64,000 bases of DNA from an uncultured Sulfitobacter sp. Lineage in GTDB: Bacteria; Pseudomonadota; Alphaproteobacteria; Rhodobacterales; Rhodobacteraceae. How positions within the stretch are numbered: position 1 is the stretch's first letter; each line of letters begins with the position of its first letter. The stretch is taken from the NCBI RefSeq assembly GCF_947500075.1, contig NZ_CANMQS010000004.1, forward strand, positions 124,001 through 188,000, in the 5' to 3' direction. The position numbers were made by a program, and so were the translations under genes. Below, one piece after another: positions 1 to 10,228 of the stretch. Under the pieces are notes generated by a model. The model was given only the letters and a program-made list of their open reading frames with translations. It ran no database searches and was not told the origin of the DNA.

Positions 1-213
1 CGCCAGCCCGCAACGGTGATCGTGATCGAGATTGCGGAGATCTACACCCAATGCGCCCGCGCCTTGATGCGCGCAGGCACATGGGCGGGCGTGGATGAAA
101 GCGGTGCTTTGCCCACGGTGGGTGAGATCCTTGCCGAAATGACCAGCGGTGAGGAAGGCGGCGCGGCCTATGATCAGGACTGGGGACCTCGGGCCGCCAA
201 GACGATGTGGTAG
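1..213 (+). CDS. PPOX-family FMN-binding protein, C-terminal fragment
   Basis: The reading frame is open from the first base of the window and stops with TAG at 211-213, so only about 70 C-terminal residues are present. The tail (an alternation around IYTQCARALMRAG, then LPTVGEIL and a final RAAKTMW) resembles the C-terminus of pyridoxamine-5'-phosphate-oxidase-related flavoproteins of the MSMEG_1061 type, in which a Cys-Ala-Lys/Arg-Ala helix precedes a Pro-Ser/Thr-x-Gly-Glu segment. The substrate of this subgroup is not established. The family call rests on remembered sequence character only, since the FMN-binding N-terminus lies outside the window. Confidence 0.6.
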   Translation, partial: RQPATVIVIEIAEIYTQCARALMRAGTWAGVDESGALPTVGEILAEMTSGEEGGAAYDQDWGPRAAKTMW

Positions 214-219
214 CAGCGC

Positions 220-813
220 TCACGCGGCCGCAGCGCCGATCCTTTCGACCTTTTTGATCCAGCGGTCCACAAGCCCGGCTTTGGGATGGCTTGCACCGGC
301 AAAATAGGTAAACCGCGTCGGTTTGAAACCGACAAAGCCGAGGATCTGGCCGCGCATCTGCCAGATCAGCGCCCGCCGATACAACAGCCGCATGATCCAG
401 CCCGGTGTATCTGACGTCAGGATCACCCGCGCGGAACGCCCCGTGAGCATCGGTGAGGGCATGCCGCCCAGCTTGGGGGTTCTGGGATCAAAGGCCAGAC
501 CCGGCACAAAAGCGCGGTCGATCAACCCTTTCAGCCGGGCAGGCAACCCGCCCCACCACATCGGTGTTGTCAGCACCAGATGATCGCTCCACGCGATATC
601 CGCCATCAGCTTCTGAAGGGCAGGTTCGAGCGGTTTGAAATCCGTGTAGGTGCCCTGGCCGAAGTCGTCATCGAAGTCGAGGTCAGACAGATGGGTAACG
701 CGGACATCATGGCCTGCACGTGTGGCAGCAGTTTCATACCGTTCGGCAAAGGCCCGCGACAGGCTGGTGGCACCGGGGTGACCGTTGAGGACAAAGATCT
801 TCTTGGCAGTCAT
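220..813 (-). CDS. NAD(P)H-dependent oxidoreductase, flavodoxin-like fold
   Basis: This 197-residue protein begins KKIFVLNGHPG, the phosphate-binding loop of the NQO1/KefF/MdaB flavodoxin-like family. It also contains TPMWWGGLPARLKGLIDR, the FMN/quinone-site motif of these reductases. Such proteins are cytosolic two-electron quinone or nitro reductases. I chose the ATG at 811-813 because AAGGAG sits seven bases upstream; an in-frame ATG ten codons earlier has no comparable site. The gene is divergent from a TetR gene and shares its operator-rich promoter, so it is probably the regulator's target and part of an electrophile or quinone stress response. The exact substrate cannot be read from sequence. 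Confidence 0.85.
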   Translation of the reverse strand: MTAKKIFVLNGHPGATSLSRAFAERYETAATRAGHDVRVTHLSDLDFDDDFGQGTYTDFKPLEPALQKLMADIAWSDHLVLTTPMWWGGLPARLKGLIDRAFVPGLAFDPRTPKLGGMPSPMLTGRSARVILTSDTPGWIMRLLYRRALIWQMRGQILGFVGFKPTRFTYFAGASHPKAGLVDRWIKKVERIGAAAA

Positions 814-830
814 GTTGATTCTCCTTAAAT

Positions 831-893
831 TGACTATGGTCATTTATTGATAGGTAAAGTGACCGTGGTCAATATAAAATTTGACCACGGTCA
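831..893. promoter_or_regulatory. Three TetR-type operator palindromes in divergent promoter
   Basis: The 101-bp gap between the divergent reductase and tetR genes carries three 12-bp dyads of the form TGACC-N2-GGTCA: TGACTATGGTCA at 831-842 (one arm mismatch), TGACCGTGGTCA at 860-871 and TGACCACGGTCA at 882-893. The last two also form a perfect 13-bp inverted repeat with each other (860-872 and 881-893). Centre spacings are 29 and 22 bp. Position and symmetry fit binding sites of the adjacent TetR repressor, covering both promoters. That assignment is an inference from location. Confidence 0.75.
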
Positions 894-914
894 ATTAATT
901 GGAGAAAACGCCCC

Positions 915-1493
915 ATGATCAAGCCAAAACAAAAGCGCACGCTGGAAACCCGCGCCAAGCTGATTGCACAGGCAAAGGCATGCATTCAGGAAGCCGGGTA
1001 TGAGGCGCTGCGGGTCGAAGACGTGGTGGCGGGCGCAGGTGTGGCAAAGGGCACCTTCTTTGCGCATTTCCGGGACAAGGATGCCCTGATGGAGATCCTC
1101 ATCGGGGCTGAGATGGATGCGCTTCTGGATCAGGCCGCCGCAGGGGCGGGGCCTACGGACGTGGAGCAGATCATCTCACGGCTGCACCCGTTGCACAGTT
1201 TCGTGACCTGTGAGCGCTATGTCTTCGACCTGATCTTGCGATACTCAGGTGCTGCTGCGGTGGCAGAGATCGGGCCCATTGCGATGACGTTCGGACGGTA
1301 CATTGAGCTGGTCACTGGCTGGATGCCCTTGGGCGATTACCGCAAGGACGTCAGCGCTGATCTGCTGGCTGAGGGTGTGCAGGCCTTTGCGGTGCAGGCC
1401 ATGGCGCTGCAATTCTGCGCATTGCATCAGACGCAGCGCTTTGATAAGCGGTTTGCCCGCTACCTGAAAGCCTGGCTCGCCCCGGTGTCATAG
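915..1493 (+). CDS. TetR/AcrR-family transcriptional regulator
   Basis: This 192-residue protein has the TetR N-terminal helix-turn-helix at about residues 9-55: TRAKLIAQAKACIQEAGY, then VEDVVAGAGVAKGTFFAHF with the conserved GT-F-HF recognition helix. The C-terminal ligand domain is unlike anything I can name. A GGAG lies ten bases before the ATG. The gene is divergent from a flavodoxin-fold reductase, with three matching palindromes between them, so it most likely represses both itself and the reductase until a small aromatic or electrophilic ligand binds. The TAG stop lies inside the hairpin shared with the convergent lpdA gene. Confidence 0.9.
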   Translation: MIKPKQKRTLETRAKLIAQAKACIQEAGYEALRVEDVVAGAGVAKGTFFAHFRDKDALMEILIGAEMDALLDQAAAGAGPTDVEQIISRLHPLHSFVTCERYVFDLILRYSGAAAVAEIGPIAMTFGRYIELVTGWMPLGDYRKDVSADLLAEGVQAFAVQAMALQFCALHQTQRFDKRFARYLKAWLAPVS

Positions 1494-1510
1494 GGGGCGG
1501 AGCCACCCTA
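1491..1510. terminator. Hairpin shared by convergent tetR and lpdA stops
   Basis: The 20 bp from 1491 to 1510 fold as TAGGG-GGC...GCC-CCCTA with a small loop and a one-base bulge. The left TAG is the stop codon of tetR (+) and the right CTA is the stop codon of lpdA (-), leaving only 14 bp between the genes. It may act as a bidirectional terminator, although no T-run follows, or be a short REP-like element that supplied both stops. Confidence 0.5.
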
Positions 1511-2896
1511 CATGTGAATAGGACCATCCCCGCAGGCCAATGCGGCTTCCCGTACGGCTTCGGAATAGGTCGGATGCGCGTGGCAGGTCATCGCCAGATC
1601 CTGCGCGGAGGCGCCGAATTCCATCGCGACGCAGACCTCATGGATCAGATCACCTGCCGCAGGGCCGATGATATGGGCTCCCAGAATGCGGTCCGTTTCC
1701 TTGTCGGCAAGGATTTTCACAAAGCCGTCGCCCGCGAAATTGGCTTTGGCCCGTGCATTGCCCATGAAGGAGAATTTGCCAACCTTGTAGGCGCGTCCCG
1801 CTTCCTTGAGCGTCGCTTCGGTTTCGCCCACGTTGGCGACCTCGGGATGGGTGTAAATCACGCCGGGGATCACGCCATAGTTCACGTGGCCATGTTTGCC
1901 CGCGATCACCTCCGCCGCGGCCATGCCTTCGTCTTCGGCCTTGTGGGCCAGCATCGGGCCTTCGATCACGTCGCCGATGGCGTAGATGCCTTTGACGTTT
2001 GTCTCCCAATGGGCGTTGACGGCGATCTGGCCGCGCTTGGTCATCTCAATGCCCAAGGTGTCCAGACCAAGCCCATCGGTATAGGGTTTGCGCCCTGTGG
2101 CCACGAGGACAACATCCGCATCAAGCACATGTTCGCTGTCGTCCTTGCGCAGTTTGTAGGTCACCTTGGCTTTGGTTTTCATCGCCTCCGTGCCCTGAAC
2201 GGCGGCACCCATGACGAACTTCAGACCCTGTTTCTTGAGCGTCCGCTGGAAGACCTTTTGCACCTCGGGGTCCATGCCGGGCGTGATGGCGTCGAGGTAT
2301 TCGATCACGGTCACTTCGGCCCCCAGCCGCGCGTAGACGCTGCCGAGTTCCAGCCCAATCACGCCCGCACCGATGACGGCCATGGAGCGCGGCACCTTGC
2401 CCAACTCCAGCGCGCCGGTTGAGGTCACGACGGTTTTTTCATCCACCTCCACACCCGGCAGGCTGGAAGGCTCTGACCCGGAAGCGATGATGATGCTCTT
2501 CGCTTCATGCAGCTCATCGCCCACTTTGACCTTGCCGGCTTCCGGGATGGAGCCCCAGCCCTTGAGCCAGTCGATCTTGTTCTTTTTGAACAGAAATTCG
2601 ATGCCCTTGGTGTTGGTGTCGATGGTAGAGGTTTTGTATTTCTGCATCTGCGGCCAGTCGACGGAAGGCGATTTGCCCTTGAGGCCCATTTCGGCAAAGT
2701 TGTGTTCGGCCTCGTGCAGCATGTGGGACGCGTGCAGCAGCGCCTTGGAGGGGATGCAGCCCACGTTCAGGCATGTGCCGCCCAGCGTGTCGCGGCCTTC
2801 AACACAGGCCACCTTGAGGCCCAGTTGTGCGCAGCGAATGGCGCAGACATAGCCGCCGGGGCCGGAGCCGATCACGATGACATCATAGCTGGACAT
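1508..2896 (-). CDS. lpdA: Dihydrolipoyl dehydrogenase (E3)
   Basis: This 462-residue flavoprotein reoxidises dihydrolipoamide to make NADH for 2-oxo acid dehydrogenases. Visible are the FAD-binding GSGPGG (about residues 11-16), the redox disulfide in [15 protein letters not shown] (Cys42/Cys47), the second Rossmann motif [19 protein letters not shown] and the C-terminal catalytic [14 protein letters not shown] lies eight bases before the ATG. It is the last gene of the sucC-sucD-odhA-odhB block on the minus strand, so it is the E3 of 2-oxoglutarate dehydrogenase, although such enzymes are often shared with the pyruvate complex. Confidence 0.97.
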   Translation of the reverse strand: MSSYDVIVIGSGPGGYVCAIRCAQLGLKVACVEGRDTLGGTCLNVGCIPSKALLHASHMLHEAEHNFAEMGLKGKSPSVDWPQMQKYKTSTIDTNTKGIEFLFKKNKIDWLKGWGSIPEAGKVKVGDELHEAKSIIIASGSEPSSLPGVEVDEKTVVTSTGALELGKVPRSMAVIGAGVIGLELGSVYARLGAEVTVIEYLDAITPGMDPEVQKVFQRTLKKQGLKFVMGAAVQGTEAMKTKAKVTYKLRKDDSEHVLDADVVLVATGRKPYTDGLGLDTLGIEMTKRGQIAVNAHWETNVKGIYAIGDVIEGPMLAHKAEDEGMAAAEVIAGKHGHVNYGVIPGVIYTHPEVANVGETEATLKEAGRAYKVGKFSFMGNARAKANFAGDGFVKILADKETDRILGAHIIGPAAGDLIHEVCVAMEFGASAQDLAMTCHAHPTYSEAVREAALACGDGPIHM

Positions 2897-2940
2897 GGGG
2901 GAGACTCCTTGGGCGGTATTTCGTGTTGCAGATGAGGGTA

Positions 2941-2968
2941 GGGGGGCCAGCCCCCCGGCGCAAGCGCC
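2941..2968. repeat. GC-rich double hairpin upstream of lpdA
   Basis: Two adjacent inverted repeats lie in the 105-bp gap between the MAPEG gene and lpdA: GGGGGGC-CA-GCCCCCC at 2941-2956 and GGCGC-AA-GCGCC at 2957-2968, followed by TCCCCCGGG. They fall in the putative 5' untranslated region of lpdA, 45-75 bases before its ATG. The role may be transcript stabilisation, partial termination or a REP-like element. No T-run follows on the minus strand. Confidence 0.5.
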
Positions 2969-3001
2969 GTCCCCCGGGTTTTTGGGACCATTTGGAAGGG
3001 T

Positions 3002-3397
3002 TCAGGTGAGGGCGGCGATCAGCATCAGGGTGATGGAGCCGAAACCGGCGAACCAGATGAGGGAGCGCCAGGGTTTCAGGCCAAGGGCATATGCGGGGAC
3101 GTATGCGACGCGCGCGGCAAGGTAGGTCCAGGCGCAAGCGGCGGTGAAAGGCGTGTTTTGGCCTGACAGTTGGATGACCAGCACGGCGATGGTGAAGAGG
3201 GCCAGGCTTTCGAAATGGTTGGCAAAGGCGCGGCCCAGGCGGGCGGTGGTTTCGGACATCTCGCGCGAGGGTTCCCGGTCGCGGGCGGACATGGTGTAGC
3301 CCATGCCAAGGTCGCGGTTGGCAGGGATCGCATAGGCCGCGAATTGCACGACTTGCAGGAGGGCGGCGAGGGTGAGGGCGGTGAGTTCGGGGGTCAT
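3002..3397 (-). CDS. MAPEG family membrane protein
   Basis: This 131-residue protein has about four hydrophobic segments and matches the small MAPEG type (membrane-associated proteins in eicosanoid and glutathione metabolism) common in alphaproteobacteria. The central segment contains the Arg-Ala-x-Ala-Asn-His-Phe-Glu motif and the later ARVAYVPAYALGLKPWRS. Family members are inner-membrane proteins, some with glutathione transferase or peroxidase activity, but bacterial substrates are mostly unknown. Its ATG overlaps the brnA-like stop by four bases (ATGA), so it is translationally coupled to the toxin-antitoxin pair upstream and lies just before lpdA. Confidence 0.85.
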   Translation of the reverse strand: MTPELTALTLAALLQVVQFAAYAIPANRDLGMGYTMSARDREPSREMSETTARLGRAFANHFESLALFTIAVLVIQLSGQNTPFTAACAWTYLAARVAYVPAYALGLKPWRSLIWFAGFGSITLMLIAALT

Positions 3398-3600
3398 TCG
3401 GCGGCGTGCAGCGTTGTCTTGGCGTTGGCGATGGCATTGTCGAGCGGCCGGCCATCGTCATGGGCTGCGATGATCCGTTCGAGCGCGGCTTTGAGCCGCG
3501 CGACTTCGCCCGGTGCGGCGGGTTTGGCACGCGCGAAGAAATCCGCGTCGAGGGGCGGGTTTTCGTCGAAAGCGGCAGGTGGCTTTTGGCGGGCTTTCAT
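3394..3600 (-). CDS. BrnA-like antitoxin, atypical
   Basis: This 68-residue protein is encoded directly after a BrnT-type toxin with a four-base ATGA overlap (3597-3600). Its first half, with ENPPLDADFFARAKPA, is the acidic segment that BrnA antitoxins use to cap BrnT. The second half lacks the ribbon-helix-helix tail of standard BrnA (the segment that begins with a basic Ser-Ile-Arg-Leu strand) and instead has a short helical stretch, LKAALERIIAAHDDG. It may neutralise the toxin without DNA autoregulation, or be a diverged remnant. The function is inferred from neighbourhood and the N-terminal motif. Confidence 0.6.
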   Translation of the reverse strand: MKARQKPPAAFDENPPLDADFFARAKPAAPGEVARLKAALERIIAAHDDGRPLDNAIANAKTTLHAAE

Positions 3601-3866
3601 GGTGTTTCTCTCTTGTTCGCTTTGCGCAGGGAGATGATACGGATCGTATCCGCACGGATAGCATATACCAGAACATGATACCGGTCGCCGATTTTTCCAA
3701 GAGCCTGCATTCGTGTCTCACCGTAGTCGTATCGCGTGTCTTCGGCCTCGATTGCGCCAGCCCAGTCAAATTGTGTGACTATGGAAAAGGCAACACCATG
3801 CTTCTCAAGGTTCTGGCGTGCCTTTTCCGAATCCCAGTCATATGGGGGTGGTGGGGTGTCTTGCAT
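3597..3866 (-). CDS. brnT: BrnT family toxin (DUF497)
   Basis: This 89-residue protein carries the BrnT/DUF497 signature YDWDSEKARQNLEKHGVAF near residue 10, YGETRMQALGKI in the middle and a C-terminal RIISLRKANKRE strand. BrnT is a ribonuclease toxin with a RelE-like fold that inhibits translation. The gene begins 20 bp after the odhB stop and overlaps its antitoxin gene by four bases, so the pair sits inside the TCA operon with no obvious promoter gap of its own. An internal promoter within the end of odhB is possible. Base composition appears less GC-rich than odhB. Confidence 0.85.
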   Translation of the reverse strand: MQDTPPPPYDWDSEKARQNLEKHGVAFSIVTQFDWAGAIEAEDTRYDYGETRMQALGKIGDRYHVLVYAIRADTIRIISLRKANKRETP

Positions 3867-3886
3867 CGAGGCTTTGACGGTCCTGT

Positions 3887-5398
<1,512 letters not shown>

Positions 5399-5400
5399 GA

Positions 5401-8361
5401 TTATTTTCCTTCGAGGGTCAGCGCATCGTCAACGAGGGCTGCTTGTTGTGCTTTGTGTTGGCTTGCCAGACCGGTCGCGGGTGAGGCGGCGGTGACGCGG
5501 CCGGCATAGATCGGGCGTTTGTGCTTGGCTTTGATGCGGCCCAGCACCCATTCGATGTTGGGCTCCATAAAGGTCCAGGCGCCCTGGTTCTTCGGCTCTT
5601 CCTGGCACCAGACCATTTCGGCGTTCTTGAACCGCTCCAGCTCCTTCACGGCGGATTGCGCGGGGAAGGGGTAGAACTGCTCAAACCGGAGCAGATAGAC
5701 GTCATCAATGCCGCGCGCATCGCGTTCTTCCAGCAGGTCGTAGTAGACCTTGCCCGAGCACATCACCACGCGCTTGATCTTGCTATCTGCCACCAGTTTG
5801 GTTTCGGAATTGCCGTATTGCGCGTCGTCCCAGACGATCCGGTGGAAGCTGGAGCCGGTGGTGAATTCCTCTGCCTTGCTGACGGCCAGCTTGTGGCGCA
5901 GCAGCGACTTGGGGGTCATCAGCATCAGCGGCTTGCGGTAGCTGCGGTGCAGCTGACGGCGCAGCAGGTGGAAGTAGTTGGCGGGCGTGGTGCAATTGGC
6001 CACGATCCAGTTGTCGCCGCCGCACATGGTCAGGAAACGCTCCAGTCGCGCGGAGGAGTGTTCGGGGCCTTGCCCTTCGTATCCATGGGGCATCAGGCAG
6101 ACGAGACCGGACATGCGCAGCCATTTCGATTCACCACTTGAGATGAACTGATCGAACATGATCTGCGCGCCATTGGCGAAATCGCCAAATTGCGCCTCCC
6201 ACAGGGTCAGCGCGTTGGGTTCGGCCAGCGAGTAGCCATACTCGAACCCCAGCACCGCATATTCTGACAGCATCGAGTCGATGACTTCGTACTGCGCCTG
6301 ACCCTCTTTGATGTTGTTGAGCGGGTAATAGCGTTCTTCCGTTTCCTGATTGATCAGGCCGGAGTGGCGTTGGCTGAACGTGCCGCGGGTGCTGTCCTGA
6401 CCGGCCAGACGCACCTTGTAGCCTTCGGTGAGCAGGGACCCAAAGGCCAGTGCCTCCGCCGTGGCCCAGTCAAAGCCCTCGCCGGTTTCAAACATCTTGG
6501 CTTTGGTTTCCAGCAGGCGGGCCACGGTTTTGTGCAGTGGGAAGTCATCGGGCGCCTTGACCAGCGCACGGCCCACTTCGTCAAAGGTTGCCTTGGCAAT
6601 CGCTGTCTTGCCGCGCTGGTACTTCTCTCCGCGTTTGTCGAGGTGGGACCATTTGCCATCGAGCCAATCCGCCTTGTTGGGGCGGTAGTCTTTGCCGGCT
6701 TCAAACTCATCATTCATGAATTTCTGGAAGTCGGCTTTCATGTCCTCAATCTCGCCTTCCGGCACCAGACCGTCTTTCACTAGACGTTCGGAATAGAGGC
6801 TGAGGGTGGTCTTGTGGCCCTTGATCTTCTTGTACATCATCGGGTTGGTGAACATCGGCTCATCGCCTTCGTTGTGGCCAAACCGACGGTAGCAAATGAG
6901 GTCGATCACCACGTCCTTGTGGAACTTCTGGCGGAATTCCGTGGCGACGCGGGCGGCGTGCACGACTGCCTCCGGATCGTCCCCGTTCACGTGGAAAATC
7001 GGCGCCTCGACCACCAGCGCGTTGTCGGTGGGATAGGGGGAGGAGCGGGAGAAGTGTGGTGCGGTTGTGAACCCGATCTGGTTGTTCACCACGATGTGCA
7101 TCGTCCCGCCTGTCTTGTGCCCGCGCAGTCCGGACAGGGCGAAACACTCAGCCACCACACCCTGACCGGCAAAGGCCGCATCGCCGTGCAGCAGGATCGG
7201 CATGACCGTCGTGCGGTCGTCATCGCCGTTCTGGTCCTGCTTGGCGCGCGCCTTGCCCAGCACCACAGGGTTCACCGCCTCAAGGTGCGAGGGGTTTGCC
7301 GTGAGGCTGAGGTGCACTGAATTGCCGTCAAACTCCCGATCCGAGGAGGCACCAAGGTGGTATTTCACATCGCCAGAGCCGTCGACATCTTCGGGTTTGA
7401 AGCTGCCGCCCTGAAATTCGTTGAAGATCGCGCGATAGGGTTTGGCCATCACATTGGCCAGCACGCTCAGGCGGCCACGGTGGGGCATGCCGATCACGAT
7501 GTCCTTGACCCCCAGCGCGCCGCCGCGCTTGATGATCTGCTCCATCGCGGGGACCAGGCTTTCGCCGCCATCAAGGCCGAACCGCTTGGTGCCCATGTAT
7601 TTGACGTGCAGGAACTTCTCGAACCCCTCCGCCTCAACCAGCTTGGACAGGATCGCCTTGCGCCCGTTCTTGGTGAAGGCGATTTCCTTACCGTAGCCTT
7701 CGATGCGTTCCTTCAGCCAGCCGGCCTGTTCAGGATCGGAGATGTGCATGTATTGCAGCGCGAAAGTGCCGCAATAGGTGGCTTTCACGATATCGACGAT
7801 CTGTTTCATCGTCGCGATCTCAAGTCCCAGCACGTTGTCGATGAAGATTGGCCGGTCCATGTCCGCATCGGTGAAGCCATAGGCCTTGGGATCAAGTTCT
7901 GGATGGGCGGTCTGCTCGCGCATGTTCAGCGGGTCGAGGTCTGCTGCCAGATGGCCCCGGATGCGGTAAGCGCGGATCAGCATCAGCGCGCGGATGGAAT
8001 CCAGCACCGCCTGTTTGACCTGATCGTCGCTGAGCGAGACGCCTTTTTCCGCCGCCTTGGCTTGGATTTTCTGGCCCGCCGCTTCGCCTTCTGCCGGTTC
8101 CGGCCAGATGCCCGTGAGCGCGCCCATCACATCGCCTGCCGGGGCAGGGGGCCAATCGCGGCGCGCCCATGAGGGGCCTGCGGCTTCGGCTTCAACCTCT
8201 TTGCGTTCATCGCCCAAGGCTTTGAAGAAGACGTGCCATGCTTCGTCGACCGAGGAGGGGTCAGAGGCATACCGCGCGTACATCTGTTCGAGGTACTCGG
8301 CGTTGTCGCCTTCCATGAAGGAAGAGGCGTGGAAGTGGTCGTTGGCGGGTTGTTCGGTCAT
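5401..8361 (-). CDS. odhA: 2-oxoglutarate dehydrogenase E1 component
   Basis: This 986-residue thiamine-diphosphate enzyme decarboxylates 2-oxoglutarate and succinylates the lipoyl groups of OdhB. The short N-terminal E2-binding helix ([20 protein letters not shown]) is followed by the E1 core with [14 protein letters not shown], the ThDP/Mg segment [11 protein letters not shown]...NNQIGFTT and the transketolase-like C-terminal half ([21 protein letters not shown]). Length is typical of SucA/OdhA. The ribosome-binding site is weak, and an exported-protein gene ends 10 bp upstream. It forms the complex with the next gene, odhB, and with lpdA. Confidence 0.97.
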   Translation of the reverse strand: MTEQPANDHFHASSFMEGDNAEYLEQMYARYASDPSSVDEAWHVFFKALGDERKEVEAEAAGPSWARRDWPPAPAGDVMGALTGIWPEPAEGEAAGQKIQAKAAEKGVSLSDDQVKQAVLDSIRALMLIRAYRIRGHLAADLDPLNMREQTAHPELDPKAYGFTDADMDRPIFIDNVLGLEIATMKQIVDIVKATYCGTFALQYMHISDPEQAGWLKERIEGYGKEIAFTKNGRKAILSKLVEAEGFEKFLHVKYMGTKRFGLDGGESLVPAMEQIIKRGGALGVKDIVIGMPHRGRLSVLANVMAKPYRAIFNEFQGGSFKPEDVDGSGDVKYHLGASSDREFDGNSVHLSLTANPSHLEAVNPVVLGKARAKQDQNGDDDRTTVMPILLHGDAAFAGQGVVAECFALSGLRGHKTGGTMHIVVNNQIGFTTAPHFSRSSPYPTDNALVVEAPIFHVNGDDPEAVVHAARVATEFRQKFHKDVVIDLICYRRFGHNEGDEPMFTNPMMYKKIKGHKTTLSLYSERLVKDGLVPEGEIEDMKADFQKFMNDEFEAGKDYRPNKADWLDGKWSHLDKRGEKYQRGKTAIAKATFDEVGRALVKAPDDFPLHKTVARLLETKAKMFETGEGFDWATAEALAFGSLLTEGYKVRLAGQDSTRGTFSQRHSGLINQETEERYYPLNNIKEGQAQYEVIDSMLSEYAVLGFEYGYSLAEPNALTLWEAQFGDFANGAQIMFDQFISSGESKWLRMSGLVCLMPHGYEGQGPEHSSARLERFLTMCGGDNWIVANCTTPANYFHLLRRQLHRSYRKPLMLMTPKSLLRHKLAVSKAEEFTTGSSFHRIVWDDAQYGNSETKLVADSKIKRVVMCSGKVYYDLLEERDARGIDDVYLLRFEQFYPFPAQSAVKELERFKNAEMVWCQEEPKNQGAWTFMEPNIEWVLGRIKAKHKRPIYAGRVTAASPATGLASQHKAQQAALVDDALTLEGK

Positions 8362-8371
8362 TTGCTAAATC

Positions 8372-9079
8372 TCATTTTTTCAGAGGCACTGAGGTGGAAA
8401 CCTGGAGCATCGCGCCCGAAATGGGCCTCGAAGACCTGTCGGGCATCATCGTGACAGAAACAGATGTGGGCCACGACACCGATCCATGATTATCGTAGAA
8501 ATAGATGTTCGTTTCATTCTCGTCTCTCCGTTTGGGAAACTGGTCCGCATATTTTTCTACGATTTGTTCAAAAGGGGAGGCATAGGTGAAGGTCAGAAAG
8601 CAAAGCCGGACTTCGCCGGGGGCGTCGGACCCGGCAAAGGAAACTGCGTCGCCATTTTCCTCGTAAATCATCAATTTTCGCGTCAGGAAAAGTGTTCTGT
8701 TTTCAAATTCCCGAGCGTCGCGTTTGACAGCATGCTGATTGCCAATGTCAGTTCCTTCGGTCTCTAAAGCAGAGAAGCGGCTTGTGAGTGGTCCTTTGCG
8801 TGGGATTGGCACCCAACCTTCATACAAAGGCAACGAATTCAGCGTTCCTTCGCCGGTGAGGCAGCTGTCTATTGCGGCCATGGCCGCAGCAGTGATCTCG
8901 TCGTTTGCGATGGCGGCTGATCCGCTTGCAGCGACCCAAACAGCAAGCAACAGGACTAAGAAGTGGCGTCTTGGCCGGTGGCAACGCCGGGCATCCCCCG
9001 ACCGCCCCCACAGGCGGGGGATACTCCCCCACCCGCGGTCAGAGGATACCCTTTGAGCGTATGAGCCGACCTTTGGCAT
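8372..9079 (-). CDS. Hypothetical exported protein between sucD and odhA
   Basis: No family recognised. The 235-residue frame starts with an ATG that overlaps the sucD stop by one base (TAATG). The first roughly 36 residues read through a GC-rich palindrome (8993-9030) and look non-native. A convincing signal-peptide core (HFLVLLLAVWVAASGSAAIA) begins only around residue 37, with a TTG inside it as the only alternative start I see. The mature part has two Cys and ends in a beta-rich segment. Its GC content looks lower than in sucD and odhA. The native start was probably displaced by the repeat, or the protein is now poorly exported. Confidence 0.6.
   Translation of the reverse strand: MPKVGSYAQRVSSDRGWGSIPRLWGRSGDARRCHRPRRHFLVLLLAVWVAASGSAAIANDEITAAAMAAIDSCLTGEGTLNSLPLYEGWVPIPRKGPLTSRFSALETEGTDIGNQHAVKRDAREFENRTLFLTRKLMIYEENGDAVSFAGSDAPGEVRLCFLTFTYASPFEQIVEKYADQFPKRRDENETNIYFYDNHGSVSWPTSVSVTMMPDRSSRPISGAMLQVSTSVPLKK
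8993..9030. repeat. GC-rich palindromic repeat after sucD
   Basis: ATCCCCCG at 8993-9000 is inverted at 9015-9022, and GGGGGA-TAC-TCCCCC at 9016-9030 forms an overlapping hairpin. The element lies within 90 bp downstream of the sucD stop on the minus strand and inside the apparent N-terminal coding region of the next gene. It could be a REP-like element that attenuates or stabilises transcript between sucD and odhA. Confidence 0.55.
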
Positions 9080-9963
9080 TAGCCTTCAATCGCTTCCTTC
9101 ACCGCTTCACCCAGCGTCGCGGGGCTCTCGGCCACCACAATGCCAGCGGCGCGCATGGCTTCGATCTTGTCCTCGGCACCACCTTTGCCGCCGGCAACAA
9201 TCGCGCCAGCGTGGCCCATGCGGCGGCCCGGAGGGGCCGTGCGGCCGGCGATGAAGCCAGCGGTGGGCTTCCAGCGGCCTTTCTTGCGCTCGTCAGCAAG
9301 GAACTGGGCGGCTTCTTCTTCAGCCGAACCACCAATCTCACCGATCATGATGATCGACTGCGTCTCATCATCGGCGAGGAACATTTCCAGCACGTCGATG
9401 TGTTCAGTCCCTTTGATGGGATCGCCGCCGATGCCCACGGCGGAGGATTGGCCGTAGCCCAGATCGGTCGTCTGCTTCACCGCCTCATAGGTCAGCGTGC
9501 CGGAGCGGGAGACCACGCCGCAGGAGCCGCGCTTGTGGATATGGCCGGGCATGATGCCGATTTTGCAGGCGTCGGGCGTGATCACGCCGGGGCAGTTGGG
9601 GCCGACGAGGCGGGATTTGGACCCCTCAAGGCTGCGCTGCACCTTCATCATGTCCAGCACCGGGATGCCCTCGGTGATGCAGACGATCAGTTCCATTTCG
9701 GCATCAATCGCTTCAAGGATCGAATCCGCCGCGAAGGGGGGCGGCACGTAGATCACGGAGGCATTGGCCCCCGTCACATGGCGCGCCTCATGCACGGAGT
9801 TGAAGACCGGCAGGTCCAGATGCGTCTGACCGCCCTTGCCGGGCGTCACGCCGCCGACCATCTTGGTGCCATAGGCAATCGCCTGTTCGGTGTGGAACGT
9901 CCCTTGGGAGCCGGTGAGGCCCTGACAGATGACTTTGGTGTTTTCGTCTACGAGTACGGCCAT
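9079..9963 (-). CDS. sucD: Succinyl-CoA synthetase alpha subunit
   Basis: This 294-residue subunit binds CoA through an N-terminal Rossmann domain ([18 protein letters not shown]). It carries the phosphohistidine in the GHAGAIV loop (about His251) and the VGPNCPG motif. With SucC it interconverts succinyl-CoA and succinate with nucleotide phosphorylation. AAAGGAG precedes the ATG by nine bases. Unlike the usual sucC-sucD pair, the two genes here are separated by three exported-protein genes (1.4 kb) on the same strand. Confidence 0.97.
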   Translation of the reverse strand: MAVLVDENTKVICQGLTGSQGTFHTEQAIAYGTKMVGGVTPGKGGQTHLDLPVFNSVHEARHVTGANASVIYVPPPFAADSILEAIDAEMELIVCITEGIPVLDMMKVQRSLEGSKSRLVGPNCPGVITPDACKIGIMPGHIHKRGSCGVVSRSGTLTYEAVKQTTDLGYGQSSAVGIGGDPIKGTEHIDVLEMFLADDETQSIIMIGEIGGSAEEEAAQFLADERKKGRWKPTAGFIAGRTAPPGRRMGHAGAIVAGGKGGAEDKIEAMRAAGIVVAESPATLGEAVKEAIEG

Positions 9964-9996
9964 GGGTGGCGTCTCCTTTGATATTCAGGTGTTCAG

Positions 9997-10209
9997 TTAG
10001 TCGATGATCGGGGCGGAGCCGTCATGGGCGTGGCCATGGCAGCCTTCACCGCTGTGGCTGTGGCAGGCGGGTGTTGCGGTGCCCTGTGCCAAGGTGGAGG
10101 GACTGGGATGGACGGCTTGCGGGCCATCGCGCACGGGCACCTCACCGCCACCGCAGGCTGCGAGGGTGAGCGTGAAGGCAAGAGCGGAAGAGGCGCGCAG
10201 GAAGGTCAT
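9997..10209 (-). CDS. Small His/Cys-rich lipoprotein
   Basis: This 70-residue precursor has a signal peptide with the lipobox LAAC followed by GGG, so the mature chain of about 50 residues would be lipid-anchored. Its C-terminal third (ACHSHSGEGCHGHAHDG) has two Cys and five His in 16 residues, suggestive of copper, zinc or nickel binding. I chose the ATG at 10207-10209 because AAGGGA precedes it and the lipobox then falls at a normal distance. It lies between two exported-protein genes and sucD. No named family is recognised, and metal binding is inferred from composition. Confidence 0.65.
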   Translation of the reverse strand: MTFLRASSALAFTLTLAACGGGEVPVRDGPQAVHPSPSTLAQGTATPACHSHSGEGCHGHAHDGSAPIID

Positions 10210-10228
10210 GGTAAAGTGTCCCTTGTTG

